From: JADJOY01 sp016713535 [NCBI: Deltaproteobacteria bacterium]
Lineage (GTDB): Bacteria; JADJOY01
DNA length: 64,000 bases
Reading direction: 5' to 3'
NCBI GenBank assembly: GCA_016713535.1
Contig: JADJOY010000027.1
Location: forward strand, 149,286 to 213,285
Shown here piece after piece: positions 51,066-59,364 of this stretch (within the stretch, counting starts at the first letter, position 1; each line of letters begins with the position of its first letter). The notes under the pieces are model-generated. The model saw only the letters and a program-made list of their open reading frames with translations. It ran no database searches and was not told the origin of the DNA. A program made the position numbers and the translations under genes.

Positions 51066-53778
51066 CTACTCGCCCTTCACCTCGAGCGACTTGCCGAACT
51101 CGGTGAGCGACTGCTTCTCGCGCAGCGCGGCGCAGAGCCGCGTGGCCTCGATCGCCTGCGCGACGTTTCGCGGTCCGCCCTCGACGTTGGCGAGGCGCTT
51201 CTCCCACACCCGCTGGAAGTCCTGGGCCTCCGCGTCGGTGCACTGACCCTCGCGGTAGAGCCAGCCCGTGTAGCCCTGCCACATCGCCGGCACCCGCGCC
51301 AGCAACCGATCCTTGTTCCGACGCATCCACGCGCGCCCTTCGGCGCGGTTGTCGGGCCAGTACATGTAGGTCTCGAGGAGGTTGTGGACCTCCTCGGCAC
51401 GAACGTTGGGGTCGAGCGCGAGCGCCTGCACCGCTCCCGCCGTGCCCGCGTCATGGCCGGCCGCGATGGCCTCGATCAGCTGGCCGCGCAGCACCCGGTC
51501 GTCGGTCGCGCGGAGGCGCGGTACCAGGACCTTGCGCGCCTCGGCGCCGTGCTGCTGCACGTAGGCCACCAGCGCCAGGCGGCGCTGGTCGGGCGCGAGC
51601 GCATCGGGTTTCCACGCCTCGGCGCTGCCGTCGCCGACGATCTCCTCGGCGCGAGCGGCGAGCTGCTTGCGTAGCTCGGGATCGTTCGCCACCCCAGCAG
51701 GAAACCGCTCAGCCCCTCGCGACTCAGGTGCGCGTCGATGTCCTCGCCGGGCTTCTCGTCGAGGCCATAGCGCTCGAGGACCGGACGGTAGGTCGCCTGG
51801 AGGTACGCCTCGAGCTTCCCGCGCAGCGCCGCGGCGCTCGCGAGCTGATCGCGGATCCAGCGCACGTTCTCGAACGGCCCGCTCACCACCTCCCACGAGC
51901 CGCCCCGGGCGATCATGGGCAGCGCCGCCAGGTACTCCTCGGTGGTCACGGTGCCCGCGCTGTACGCCGCGTCGAGCGAGCCCACGTAGGCGAGCTGCTC
52001 CGCCGAGCCGAGCTCGCCGAAGTGCGTCGTGAGCCGCGCCCGGCGCTCGGGCTCGAGGGCGAAGCGGTAGTACCCCGCGGCGTCGGCGTTCGGCATCACC
52101 CAGTCCGGGCATCCGTCGAGGGTGATGGCGTTGGCGAGCACGGGCTGCGTCAGCAGCATGCAGGCGCGCTCCCGCCAGGTCTCGTCGGCGGCGCGGATGC
52201 ACACCGGAATCCCCACTTCTGGTTCGCGCTCGCGGTCGAGCCCAGGGGGAGCGAGCGCTTCTGGCTCAGGCTCACCTGGCCGACGGGTCCCTCGCAGCGG
52301 ACCTTCACGTCGACCAGCGGCACACCCGGCTGCTCGGTGAACGAGAGGAACGCGTTGACCACCGCCTCCGGCTCGTCGGTGGCGGCGGCGATCGAGCGCA
52401 TCAGGTCGGCGCTGGTGGCGCTGCCGCCGGCGAAGCGCTGGATGTGCGCGCGGATCGCGTCACGGAAGCGCTCCTCGCCGACGTAGGCCTCGAACATCGA
52501 CAGCACCGCGCCGCCCTTGGCGTAGCTGATCGAGTCGAAGGCGCTCGCCACCTCGGTGTAGTCGTCGATCGGCTCGTGGATGCGGCGCGTGGAGGCGAGG
52601 TCGTCGGTCTCCATCGCCTCGAGCGTCTCGTGGACCTGGTAGCGCTCCGGATGGAACTCGGGGTGGAGCTGCTTCACGACCTTGGTCGCGATCCAGGTGG
52701 CGAACGACTCGTTGAGCCACAGGTCGTCCCACCACGGCATCGTCACCAGGTTGCCGAACCACTGGTGCGAGACCTCGTGGGCATGCGTGCCCCAGAACGC
52801 GAGCCGGAGCCCGGTCGGGCTCTTGTCGTCGATGAGGATGAGCTCGTCCTTGTAGGTGATGAGGCCGGCGTTCTCCATCGCGCCGTAGCCGAAGTCGGGG
52901 GCCGCGAAGAGGTCGAGCTTGTCGAACGGGTAGCCGATCCCGAAGTACTCCTCGAGCGCCTTCACGATCGCCGCGGTGTTCTCGAGGGCGTAGGTGAAGT
53001 CCTTGCCGCGGCCCTTCACGGCGATGCCGCGCAGCGGCAGCGGCTTCTCACGCTGCGGCGTGGGCGGCACCGGCTGCCACTCGACGACGTCGAACGGGCC
53101 GACCGCGAACGCCACGAGGTAGGTCGGCAGCGCCGCGGTGGTCGCGAAGCGGACGCTCTTCTTGCCTCCGGGGAGGGGCTCCTCGGCGATGGCACGGGTG
53201 TTGGCGACCGCGACGTCGCCCTCCGGCACCACCAGGGTCAGGTCCCACGGAGTCTTGAACGCGGGCTCGTCGAAACACGGGAAGGCGCGCCGCGCGCCGA
53301 GCGGCTCCATCTGCGTGACGACGTACTTCTCGCCCGCGTACTCCATCCGGTAGGCGCCGATGAGCGGGCTCTCGGAGCTCGCGCGCCACTTGAAGTGGAG
53401 CTCGGCCTCGCCCACCGCGAGCGGCTTGGCCGCCGTGAGCGCCAGCACGCCGCCGGCGCCGGCGTTGCCGGCCCGGAGCCGGGTCACCGGCTTGCCGCCG
53501 CCGACCGGAGTCAGGGTGGCCTCGCGGATCGTGAGGTCGCCGCCGTGCATCCAGATGCGCGTGGTCGGCTCGGCGATCCGGATGTGGATCGTCGACTCGC
53601 CGTCGAGACCGCGCTGCCGCGGGTCGACGGTGAGTTTCATCGTGTAGCCGAGCGGCACCACCGTCCGCGGCAGCCGGCCGCGCGGCGCGCCCTTCCAGTC
53701 GGCGGCCGAGGCCGCGGGTGTGCAGACGAGGACGGCGAGAAGCACCAGCTTCAGAGGAACGGGGATGCGCGCTCGCAT
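51066..53778 (-). CDS. M1 family aminopeptidase, secreted (two frameshifts)
   Basis: Restoring two bases gives ~904 residues. The signal peptide LKLVLLAVLVCTPAASA is followed by the M1 N-terminal beta domain, the exopeptidase motif GAMENAG (299-305), the zinc site HEVSHQWFGNLVT (334-346) and the third ligand E357 in LNESFATW, with the correct 18-residue spacing. The catalytic domain runs to ~470, then the ERAP1-like helical C-terminus. The first break, at about 52205-52215, joins NQKWG to IPVCIRAADETWRERACMLLTQPVLAN; GGGATTCC has lost one base. The second, at about 51690-51697, joins SGFLLG to VANDPELRKQLAARAEEI; a G5 run reads as G4. The enzyme removes N-terminal residues from peptides in the periplasm or outside. 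Confidence 0.92.
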
Positions 53779-54069
53779 GGGGAAGATCTCCGCACGGTGG
53801 GGAAAGGCCGAGCGAGGCGAGGCTAGCGCGGCCCTCCGATCGCGCGGAAGCGCCAGGCAGTCCGGAGTGGTTCGTCGCCCGAGCGGCCAGGGTCAGCCGT
53901 CGCGGTCAGCCCGGGTTATTCATGAAAGTTCGTAGCGAGGCCGCCAAGCGTCGAGCGGATTCGGGTGAACGCAGGATTTTCGGCCGCAGGCGTACTGAAT
54001 CGTACGTCGAGGACCGGAAATCCGAGTACGCCCGAAGACGCCGACGATCGGCGGTCGCAGTAGAACGCT
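53779..54069. other. intergenic gap containing most of a MITE-like element
   Basis: No gene. 53910 onward is the inverted-repeat element listed separately. 53779-53909 holds the presumed upstream region of the M1 gene, with the ATG preceded by CTTCCCC (minus strand) and no clear Shine-Dalgarno. Confidence 0.5.
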
Positions 54070-54085
54070 TCATGAATGATCCGGG
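53910..54085. mobile_element. MITE-like element, 176 bp, with ~20 bp terminal inverted repeats
   Basis: Left end CCCGGGTTATTCATGAA (53910-53926). The right end, read on the minus strand, is CCCGGATCATTCATGAA (54085 inward). The shared core ATTCATGAA is exact. The inner part has no ORF and contains further partial dyads (GTACTGAATCGTACG). The ends resemble terminal repeats I associate with IS1380-type elements, but this is from memory. No clean target duplication is visible. The right end supplies the last codons and stop of the neighbouring minus-strand gene. Confidence 0.45.
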
Positions 54086-54957
54086 TTAGTCCAGAGCGTC
54101 AGCGAGTCCTTGGGGAAGTCGTCGCGCTGGTCGTCGTGGTCGTCGTCGCTCAGGCGCTTGGTCTTGATCTGGAGCTCGCGGTCGTTCGTCTTCGAGACCG
54201 TGACGCTGCCGCTGAAGTCGTCGACGTTGCGGACTCCGCCCGGCGAGGAGAACGGCACCTCGGAGGTGCTGCCGTTCTCGTGCACCACGATCATCTTGGT
54301 GCTGTTCTGGCGCCGCCAGTCGTCACCCTTGACCGAGCCGCGGACGTGGAACGTGATCTCGCGCCCCTCGTCGCGCTCGCGGGTCACGACCGCGTGGAGG
54401 TGGTCGCTGTCCCGGGTCACGCCGCGGGCATCGTCCGGGCCGTCGTAGCGCGACGACGCGCCCGTAGGAAGGTCCGACGCCACCTGCCTCGACTGCTCGC
54501 ACAGCTCGCGGGTGTTCTGGCCGAGCCGCGTGAGGACGTTCAGGAAGTGGTTGCGCTCGGAGGCGACGTCCTGCGCGAACTGGGCGAAGTCGTCGGCGTT
54601 GCGGTCGATGTTCCGGTACTGCTCCTCGAGCTCGCCGTGCTTGGCGGAAATTGCATTGCAGGAATTACTCAAGGTGCGGAAGTTCGGGGTGAAGCGCGCC
54701 ACCAGATCGTCGTAGTCCATGACGCGCTTGACGAGCTCCTTCTTGGTTTCGAGGAGCTGCCGGACCCGCGGCCGGTACTTGCCGCCGGCGACGTCGAAGA
54801 GCTTGTCGAGCTCGAGCGCCAGGTTCTTCTCGTCGGCATTGAGCCGCATGATCGCGTCTTTGTACTTCTGTTTGAACGGAGACGGCGGCTCGGCCGACGC
54901 CACCGTGGTGAGGGTGAGCGTCACGGCCAGGAACGTACCGATCGCGCGGGATCGCAT
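54070..54957 (-). CDS. exported coiled-coil protein, unknown
   Basis: 295 residues from the ATG at 54955-54957, with GGAG 9 nt upstream. The signal peptide (RAIGTFLAVTLTLTTVASA) is followed by a helical, probably coiled-coil half: RLNADEKNLALELDKLFDVAGGKYRPRVRQLLETKKELVKRVMDYDDLVARF, then AISAKHGELEEQYRNIDRNADDFAQFAQDVASERNHFLNVLTRLGQNTRELCEQ. A beta-rich hydrophilic second half follows (HLHAVVTRERDEGREITFHVRGSV, STKMIVVHENGSTSEVPFS, FSGSVTVSKTNDRELQIKTKRLSDDDHDDQRDD). The last five codons and the stop lie in the inverted repeat of a MITE-like element, so the original C-terminus may have been replaced. No family is recognised. Confidence 0.7.
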   Translation of the reverse strand: MRSRAIGTFLAVTLTLTTVASAEPPSPFKQKYKDAIMRLNADEKNLALELDKLFDVAGGKYRPRVRQLLETKKELVKRVMDYDDLVARFTPNFRTLSNSCNAISAKHGELEEQYRNIDRNADDFAQFAQDVASERNHFLNVLTRLGQNTRELCEQSRQVASDLPTGASSRYDGPDDARGVTRDSDHLHAVVTRERDEGREITFHVRGSVKGDDWRRQNSTKMIVVHENGSTSEVPFSSPGGVRNVDDFSGSVTVSKTNDRELQIKTKRLSDDDHDDQRDDFPKDSLTLWTNPDHS

Positions 54958-55212
54958 GGGTCGAGCTCCACGTCGGTGGTTGGATTGCCGGGCGCGCAAC
55001 CGACGACGCGCGCTACGGGCTCTGGCCTGTGCGGGATCGGTGCCAACCGCGCACGCTCGCGCGAGAGCTCCGTCGGCGTCGACGATGGGCACCGCCCGCC
55101 GCCTATCGTGCCGGCCCGATGATGTAGAGTGTGCCGCCCCGATTTCCGGCCCCGCCGCACGTTTCCCGCCCCGCGCGCGCCGAACGCGCTCGCCAGAGAG
55201 GCCATCGCCACC

Positions 55213-57324
55213 GTGACCGTGGTCGCCACCGACGCCCGATCCCAGGGCCCGAGCCGGCTCTTCGCGCTCGGCTTCCTGACCCTCTTCCTGGAGCTCACGC
55301 TCATCCGCTACCTGGCGGGCAACATCTGGAACCTCGGCTACTTCCCGAACTTCGTGCTGATCGCGGTGTTCGTGGGCATGGGGGTCGGGTTCATCCTCCA
55401 CCAGCGCCTGGACGAGCGTGCCTCCGACCGGGTGTTCGTCGGCTCGGCCGCGCTGCTCGCCGCGCTCGTCGTGCTGGTGTCGGTGTTCCACCCGGCGATC
55501 CCGGGCTTCCAGGGCTTCCAGGGCGAGCTCGGCGGCGAGCTCTACTTCACGTCGGTGGGCTCGCAGCGCGGCGGCGCGCTGTGGTTCGTGCTGTGGTTCG
55601 GCGCGGTGGTCGTGACGTTCGCGGCGATCTCACAGCGCACCGCCAAGCTCTTCCGGCTCTTCGCGCCGCTCACCGCGTACACGCTCGACATCGCCGGCTC
55701 GTGCGCGGGGATCGTGACGTTCGCGCTGGCGAGCTTCCTCGGGCTGCCGGCGTGGGCGTGGTTCGCGATCGCCGCCGTGCCGTACGCGTGGGGCGCCGCG
55801 CAGAAGAGCCGGCCGACGTTCGCGATCGTCACGGCGATGTTGCTCGCCGCAGCGGTGTCGCACCGTCAGGACCACTTCCTGCTCGCGAACCCGTCCTTCG
55901 ACGGCGACCACGAGGCCTACTGGTCGCCTTACCAGAAGCTCGAGTACGTGTCCGCGCCGGGCAACGTGCCGTTCATCTTCGCCAACGGGCTCGGCCACCA
56001 GGAGCTGCTCGACGCCCACGAGATCCGCAACGCCTTCTACATGCTGCCGCACAAGGCGCGCGCCGCGCGCGAGGGTGTCGGCGGATACAAGCGCGTGCTC
56101 ATCATCGGCGGCGGCACCGGCAACGACGTGGCGACGGCGCTCATGAACGGCGCCGAGCACGTCGACGTGGTGGAGATCGATCCGCGCATCGCCGAGATCG
56201 GCCGCGACAAGCACCCCGAGACGCCCTACCGCGACCCGCGCGTGCACCTCGTGGTGGACGACGGGCGCGCCTTCATGACGCGCGCGAAAGGGCCGTACGA
56301 CCTGATCATCTTCGCGCTCACCGACTCGCTGGTGAAGGTCAGCGCGGTGGCGCAGCTCAGGCTCGAGAACTTCGTGTTCACGAAGGAGTCGGCGGCGCGC
56401 GCGTTCGAGCTCCTCGCCGACGACGGCGACCTCGTGCTCTACAACTACTACCGCACCGACTGGCTGGTGGACCGGCTGCTCGGCATGTTGCGCGCCGGCT
56501 CGGGGCGCGAGCCGGTGGTGCTCGGTCAGGAGAACCAGCTCATGATCCTGTCGGTGGGGAAGGCGAGCCCGCCGGCGACGACGACGAGCACCGCCGCGGG
56601 CTTCGCGATCCCGGTCGACGACTGGCCCTTCCTCTACCTCAAGAACAAGGAAGTGCCGCGGCTCTACCAGGGCATCATGGCGGGCATGGCGGCGCTGGTG
56701 GTGACGCTGCTCGCGCTCTTCCACCGCGTGGCGCGCGTGGAGACGAGCCCCGGGCAGCGCGCCCACGGCGTGGGGCTCAAGGTCGCGTTCGTGGTGATGG
56801 GGGTGGCGTTCCTGCTCCTCGAGACCAAGAGCGTGGTGCAGTTCGCGCTGCTCTTCGGCACCACCTGGATCAACACCTCGGCGGTCTTCTTCGGCATCCT
56901 GGTGCTGGTGCTCGCCGCCAACTGGATCGCGCGGACGCTGCGCGGCGACCGCGTGCTGCCGGTGGTGCTGGTGCTGTTGCTCGCGAGCTCGCTCCTGCCG
57001 CTGGTGGTGCCGCTCTCGAAGCTCCTCTACCTCGAGGCGCGCGGGTTGCGCTTCGTGCTCGGGGCGCTGCTCACGTTCTCACCGATCTTCTTCGCGAACC
57101 TGCTCTTCAGCCTGATCTTCCGCGATCAGCCCGCCGCCGAGCACCTGTTCGGCTGGAACCTGATCGGCGCGACACTCGGCGGCGTGACGGAGTACATGAG
57201 CATGGCGCTCGGCTACCGCTCGCTCGCGATCGTGGTCGCGGCGCTCTACGCGGTCGCGTTCGCGCTCATGTGGCGCTCGTGGCAGGCGAGCGCGGTACAG
57301 CGATCGACCGCCGCGGCGACGTAA
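55213..57324 (+). CDS. membrane spermidine-synthase-like protein (SAM-dependent fold with two membrane domains)
   Basis: 703 residues if started at the GTG at 55213 (the frame is open further upstream to 55129). The N-terminal membrane domain (LFALGFLTLFLELTLIRYLAGNIWNLGYFPNFVLIAVFVGMGVGFIL and several further helices) is followed by a spermidine-synthase/methyltransferase Rossmann domain. That domain has KRVLIIGGGTGNDVATALMNGAEHVDVVEIDPRIAEIGRDKHP, VHLVVDDGRAFMTRAKGPYDLIIFALTDSL and SAARAFELLADDGDLVLYNYY. A second set of membrane helices (LYQGIMAGMAALVVTLLALF, FVVMGVAFLLLETKSVVQFALLFG, FVLGALLTFSPIFFANLLFSLIF, IVVAALYAVAFALMW) closes the protein. This tripartite family is common in environmental bacteria; its reaction is not established and may not be polyamine synthesis. 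The frame is intact. Confidence 0.85.
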   Translation: MTVVATDARSQGPSRLFALGFLTLFLELTLIRYLAGNIWNLGYFPNFVLIAVFVGMGVGFILHQRLDERASDRVFVGSAALLAALVVLVSVFHPAIPGFQGFQGELGGELYFTSVGSQRGGALWFVLWFGAVVVTFAAISQRTAKLFRLFAPLTAYTLDIAGSCAGIVTFALASFLGLPAWAWFAIAAVPYAWGAAQKSRPTFAIVTAMLLAAAVSHRQDHFLLANPSFDGDHEAYWSPYQKLEYVSAPGNVPFIFANGLGHQELLDAHEIRNAFYMLPHKARAAREGVGGYKRVLIIGGGTGNDVATALMNGAEHVDVVEIDPRIAEIGRDKHPETPYRDPRVHLVVDDGRAFMTRAKGPYDLIIFALTDSLVKVSAVAQLRLENFVFTKESAARAFELLADDGDLVLYNYYRTDWLVDRLLGMLRAGSGREPVVLGQENQLMILSVGKASPPATTTSTAAGFAIPVDDWPFLYLKNKEVPRLYQGIMAGMAALVVTLLALFHRVARVETSPGQRAHGVGLKVAFVVMGVAFLLLETKSVVQFALLFGTTWINTSAVFFGILVLVLAANWIARTLRGDRVLPVVLVLLLASSLLPLVVPLSKLLYLEARGLRFVLGALLTFSPIFFANLLFSLIFRDQPAAEHLFGWNLIGATLGGVTEYMSMALGYRSLAIVVAALYAVAFALMWRSWQASAVQRSTAAAT

Positions 57325-57774
57325 CGCTCGTTCGTATCGCCGGGCACGCGACGCGTGCCCCTCCGGCGGCACCGAGCGCCCGCTGTGGAGCGCGGCCGCT
57401 CCGTCGGCCGCCAGAGCCCCGGCCCGCCGGAGGCGGGCCCTCCAGACCAATCCGAGATCCCGCAAACCCGCCGCACAGCGATCGACGCCTGATCGCCGTT
57501 TCCGCGCGCATCCCGGCGGGCTCGCGCCCGCCGCTACACCGACCGTGCCGGCGCGGACGCCCCGGCCCGCCGGAGGCGGGCCCTCCACACCGGGGTGGGC
57601 GGTACAGGGATCGACGGTTCGGCGCCGCGCGCGTCGGCGCGTATCGCCGGGCACGCGGCGCGTGCCCCTCCCGCCGCGACGAGCGGCTGGAGGGCCGCGC
57701 TCCGTCGCGGCCGAAGGGATCGATCGCGCGACTCGCTCGCGTCCACGCCCGACGCCCCGGCAGGCCCAGCGCGC
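57325..57774. repeat. intergenic region with dispersed GC-rich palindromes
   Basis: GGGCACGCGACGCGTGCCCCTCC at 57342 and a variant at 57649. CGGCCCGCCGGAGGCGGGCCCTCCA at about 57421 and 57566. GGAGCGCGGCCGCTCCGTCGGCCG at about 57387. GGCGGGCTCGCGCCCGCC at about 57516. These are the same building blocks as at 15758-16450, 46631-46900 and 50000. No gene is supported. Confidence 0.75.
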
Positions 57775-59364
57775 TCACGGCGTGAGGGTGACGGTCTCGG
57801 TCCAGCCGCCGCTCGCGGTGATCCGGCGCTCGACCGACGCGGACCCGACCCTCGGGATCCACCCGAGCATCCCCGCGATCCGATCGGAGAGCGCGCGCAC
57901 CTGCTCGGGCGCGGCTGGCCCCTCGGCGCGTTCCCAGCGCGGGATCTGCCCCCGCACCACGCCCAGGTCGAGGCGCGCCCAGCGCACCCGGTCCGCGCTC
58001 CTCACCGCCGCCGGCGCCGCCACTAGCGCCTTGGCGCTCGGACCGATCCACACCAGGTCACCGACGCGCCGGATCGCGACCATCGGTAGGTCGGCGCCCG
58101 CGCGCACCTCGCGCGCGCCGTCGACGCTCGCCACCTCCACGCGGCCGGCGCGGCGCGAGGCCGTCGCCCGGCACAGCGCGATCAGCTCCTCGTCGCGGGC
58201 CGCGGGCCACGGCACGCCGATCCTGCGGGTGCCGTCGCGGTCGACCACGTACGCCCACCCCGCCGCCGGGTTCTCGTCGAGCCACGCGCGCCACTGCGCG
58301 AGCTCGCCCTCGTCGGTGGGGGGGGCGCCCGGCTTGGCGAGCGGCTTCACGAAGCTCACCAGGTAGCGGTCGTCGTTCTTGTCGAGGGTCGCGGCCGGCA
58401 GCAGCCCGAGCGAGACCCGCGGCCGCTCGGCGGGATCGGGCACCGGCTCGAGGATCCCGGAGCGCAGCGCCTGCCAGAGCGCGCCACCGTCCGCTTCCCA
58501 GCCGGCGAGCGCGGCGCCGCCGCCGTCGAAGTCGTAGCCGGGCTTGCGCGGGTCGTTGGCGCCCTCGCGGACCTCGACGACGCGCTCGCCGTCGCGGCGC
58601 AGCGCCGCGCGCATCCGCCCGGTCTCGGGACCGGCCGCGAACAGGAACTCGCGCTTGAAGTAGCGGTCCTTGCGCAGCCGATCGAGGTCGAGCTCCATCG
58701 ACACTAGCCCCGCGAGCGGCAGCCCGAAGCCGTGCCCGGAGGTCTGCGCGTCGAGCGCGGCGACCAGCGCGCGCTCGCTGGTGGCGATCAGCACCCACTC
58801 GCCGACCCGCGCCCACGCGAGCCCCATGCGTCGCTCGCCGTCCTCGTCGGTGGCGCCCTCTCCCGCGCCCGCGGGACCGGCGTCACCGGCGCCCGCCGCG
58901 ACGACCTGGTACCCGACCCCCGCGTGATTGCGCGCCTGCCCCTTGGCGAGCGGGCTCGGCAGCGCGGCGAGCGGCGTCGAGATCGCGACCACGGTCTCGA
59001 GGTGGCCGACGTCGAGGAGCGCGAGCCCGAGCGAGCGCGCCTCGAGCGCCACGACCTGGCTCCACGTCCACGGCAGGTCGCCCTCGAGCTTCTGCCACTG
59101 CGCGATCAGCTTGGCGCCGACCTGGGTCTGGCGCCACGCGGCATAGGCCGGATCCGACTCGGGCAGCGTGCCGGTGAGCGCGGCGCGGAACGAGCCGCCG
59201 AGCGCCGCGTCGAAGGCGCCCACGTCGGGGATCACCAGGCGCAGCGGCGCGTCCGGCAGCGGCCAGCTCTCGGCGGCGCGCGCCGGCGCCACCTCCGGGC
59301 CGGCCACGGCGAGGACCGCGATCACCAAGGCGAGGACCACGTGGAGGCCGTGTCGAGCGTTCAT
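57775..59364 (-). CDS. exported protein of unknown function, partner of giant repeat protein
   Basis: 529 residues from the ATG at 59362-59364, with GGAGG upstream, overlapping the stop of the previous gene (ATGA). A signal peptide (GLHVVLALVIAVLAVAGPEVAPARA) is followed by a mixed alpha/beta protein: LRLVIPDVGAFDAALGGSFRAALTG, LARVGEWVLIATSERALVAALDA-type and MVAIRRVGDLVWIGPSAKALVAAPAA segments suggest two related modules (each 'RVG-x-V/L-x-I...S-x-x-AL-V-AA'). Acidic and Trp-rich stretches are frequent. It resembles proteins that hold a substrate-like scaffold outside the membrane, but no named family is recognised. Translational coupling implies a joint function with the giant protein at 59361. 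Confidence 0.75.
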   Translation of the reverse strand: MNARHGLHVVLALVIAVLAVAGPEVAPARAAESWPLPDAPLRLVIPDVGAFDAALGGSFRAALTGTLPESDPAYAAWRQTQVGAKLIAQWQKLEGDLPWTWSQVVALEARSLGLALLDVGHLETVVAISTPLAALPSPLAKGQARNHAGVGYQVVAAGAGDAGPAGAGEGATDEDGERRMGLAWARVGEWVLIATSERALVAALDAQTSGHGFGLPLAGLVSMELDLDRLRKDRYFKREFLFAAGPETGRMRAALRRDGERVVEVREGANDPRKPGYDFDGGGAALAGWEADGGALWQALRSGILEPVPDPAERPRVSLGLLPAATLDKNDDRYLVSFVKPLAKPGAPPTDEGELAQWRAWLDENPAAGWAYVVDRDGTRRIGVPWPAARDEELIALCRATASRRAGRVEVASVDGAREVRAGADLPMVAIRRVGDLVWIGPSAKALVAAPAAVRSADRVRWARLDLGVVRGQIPRWERAEGPAAPEQVRALSDRIAGMLGWIPRVGSASVERRITASGGWTETVTLTP

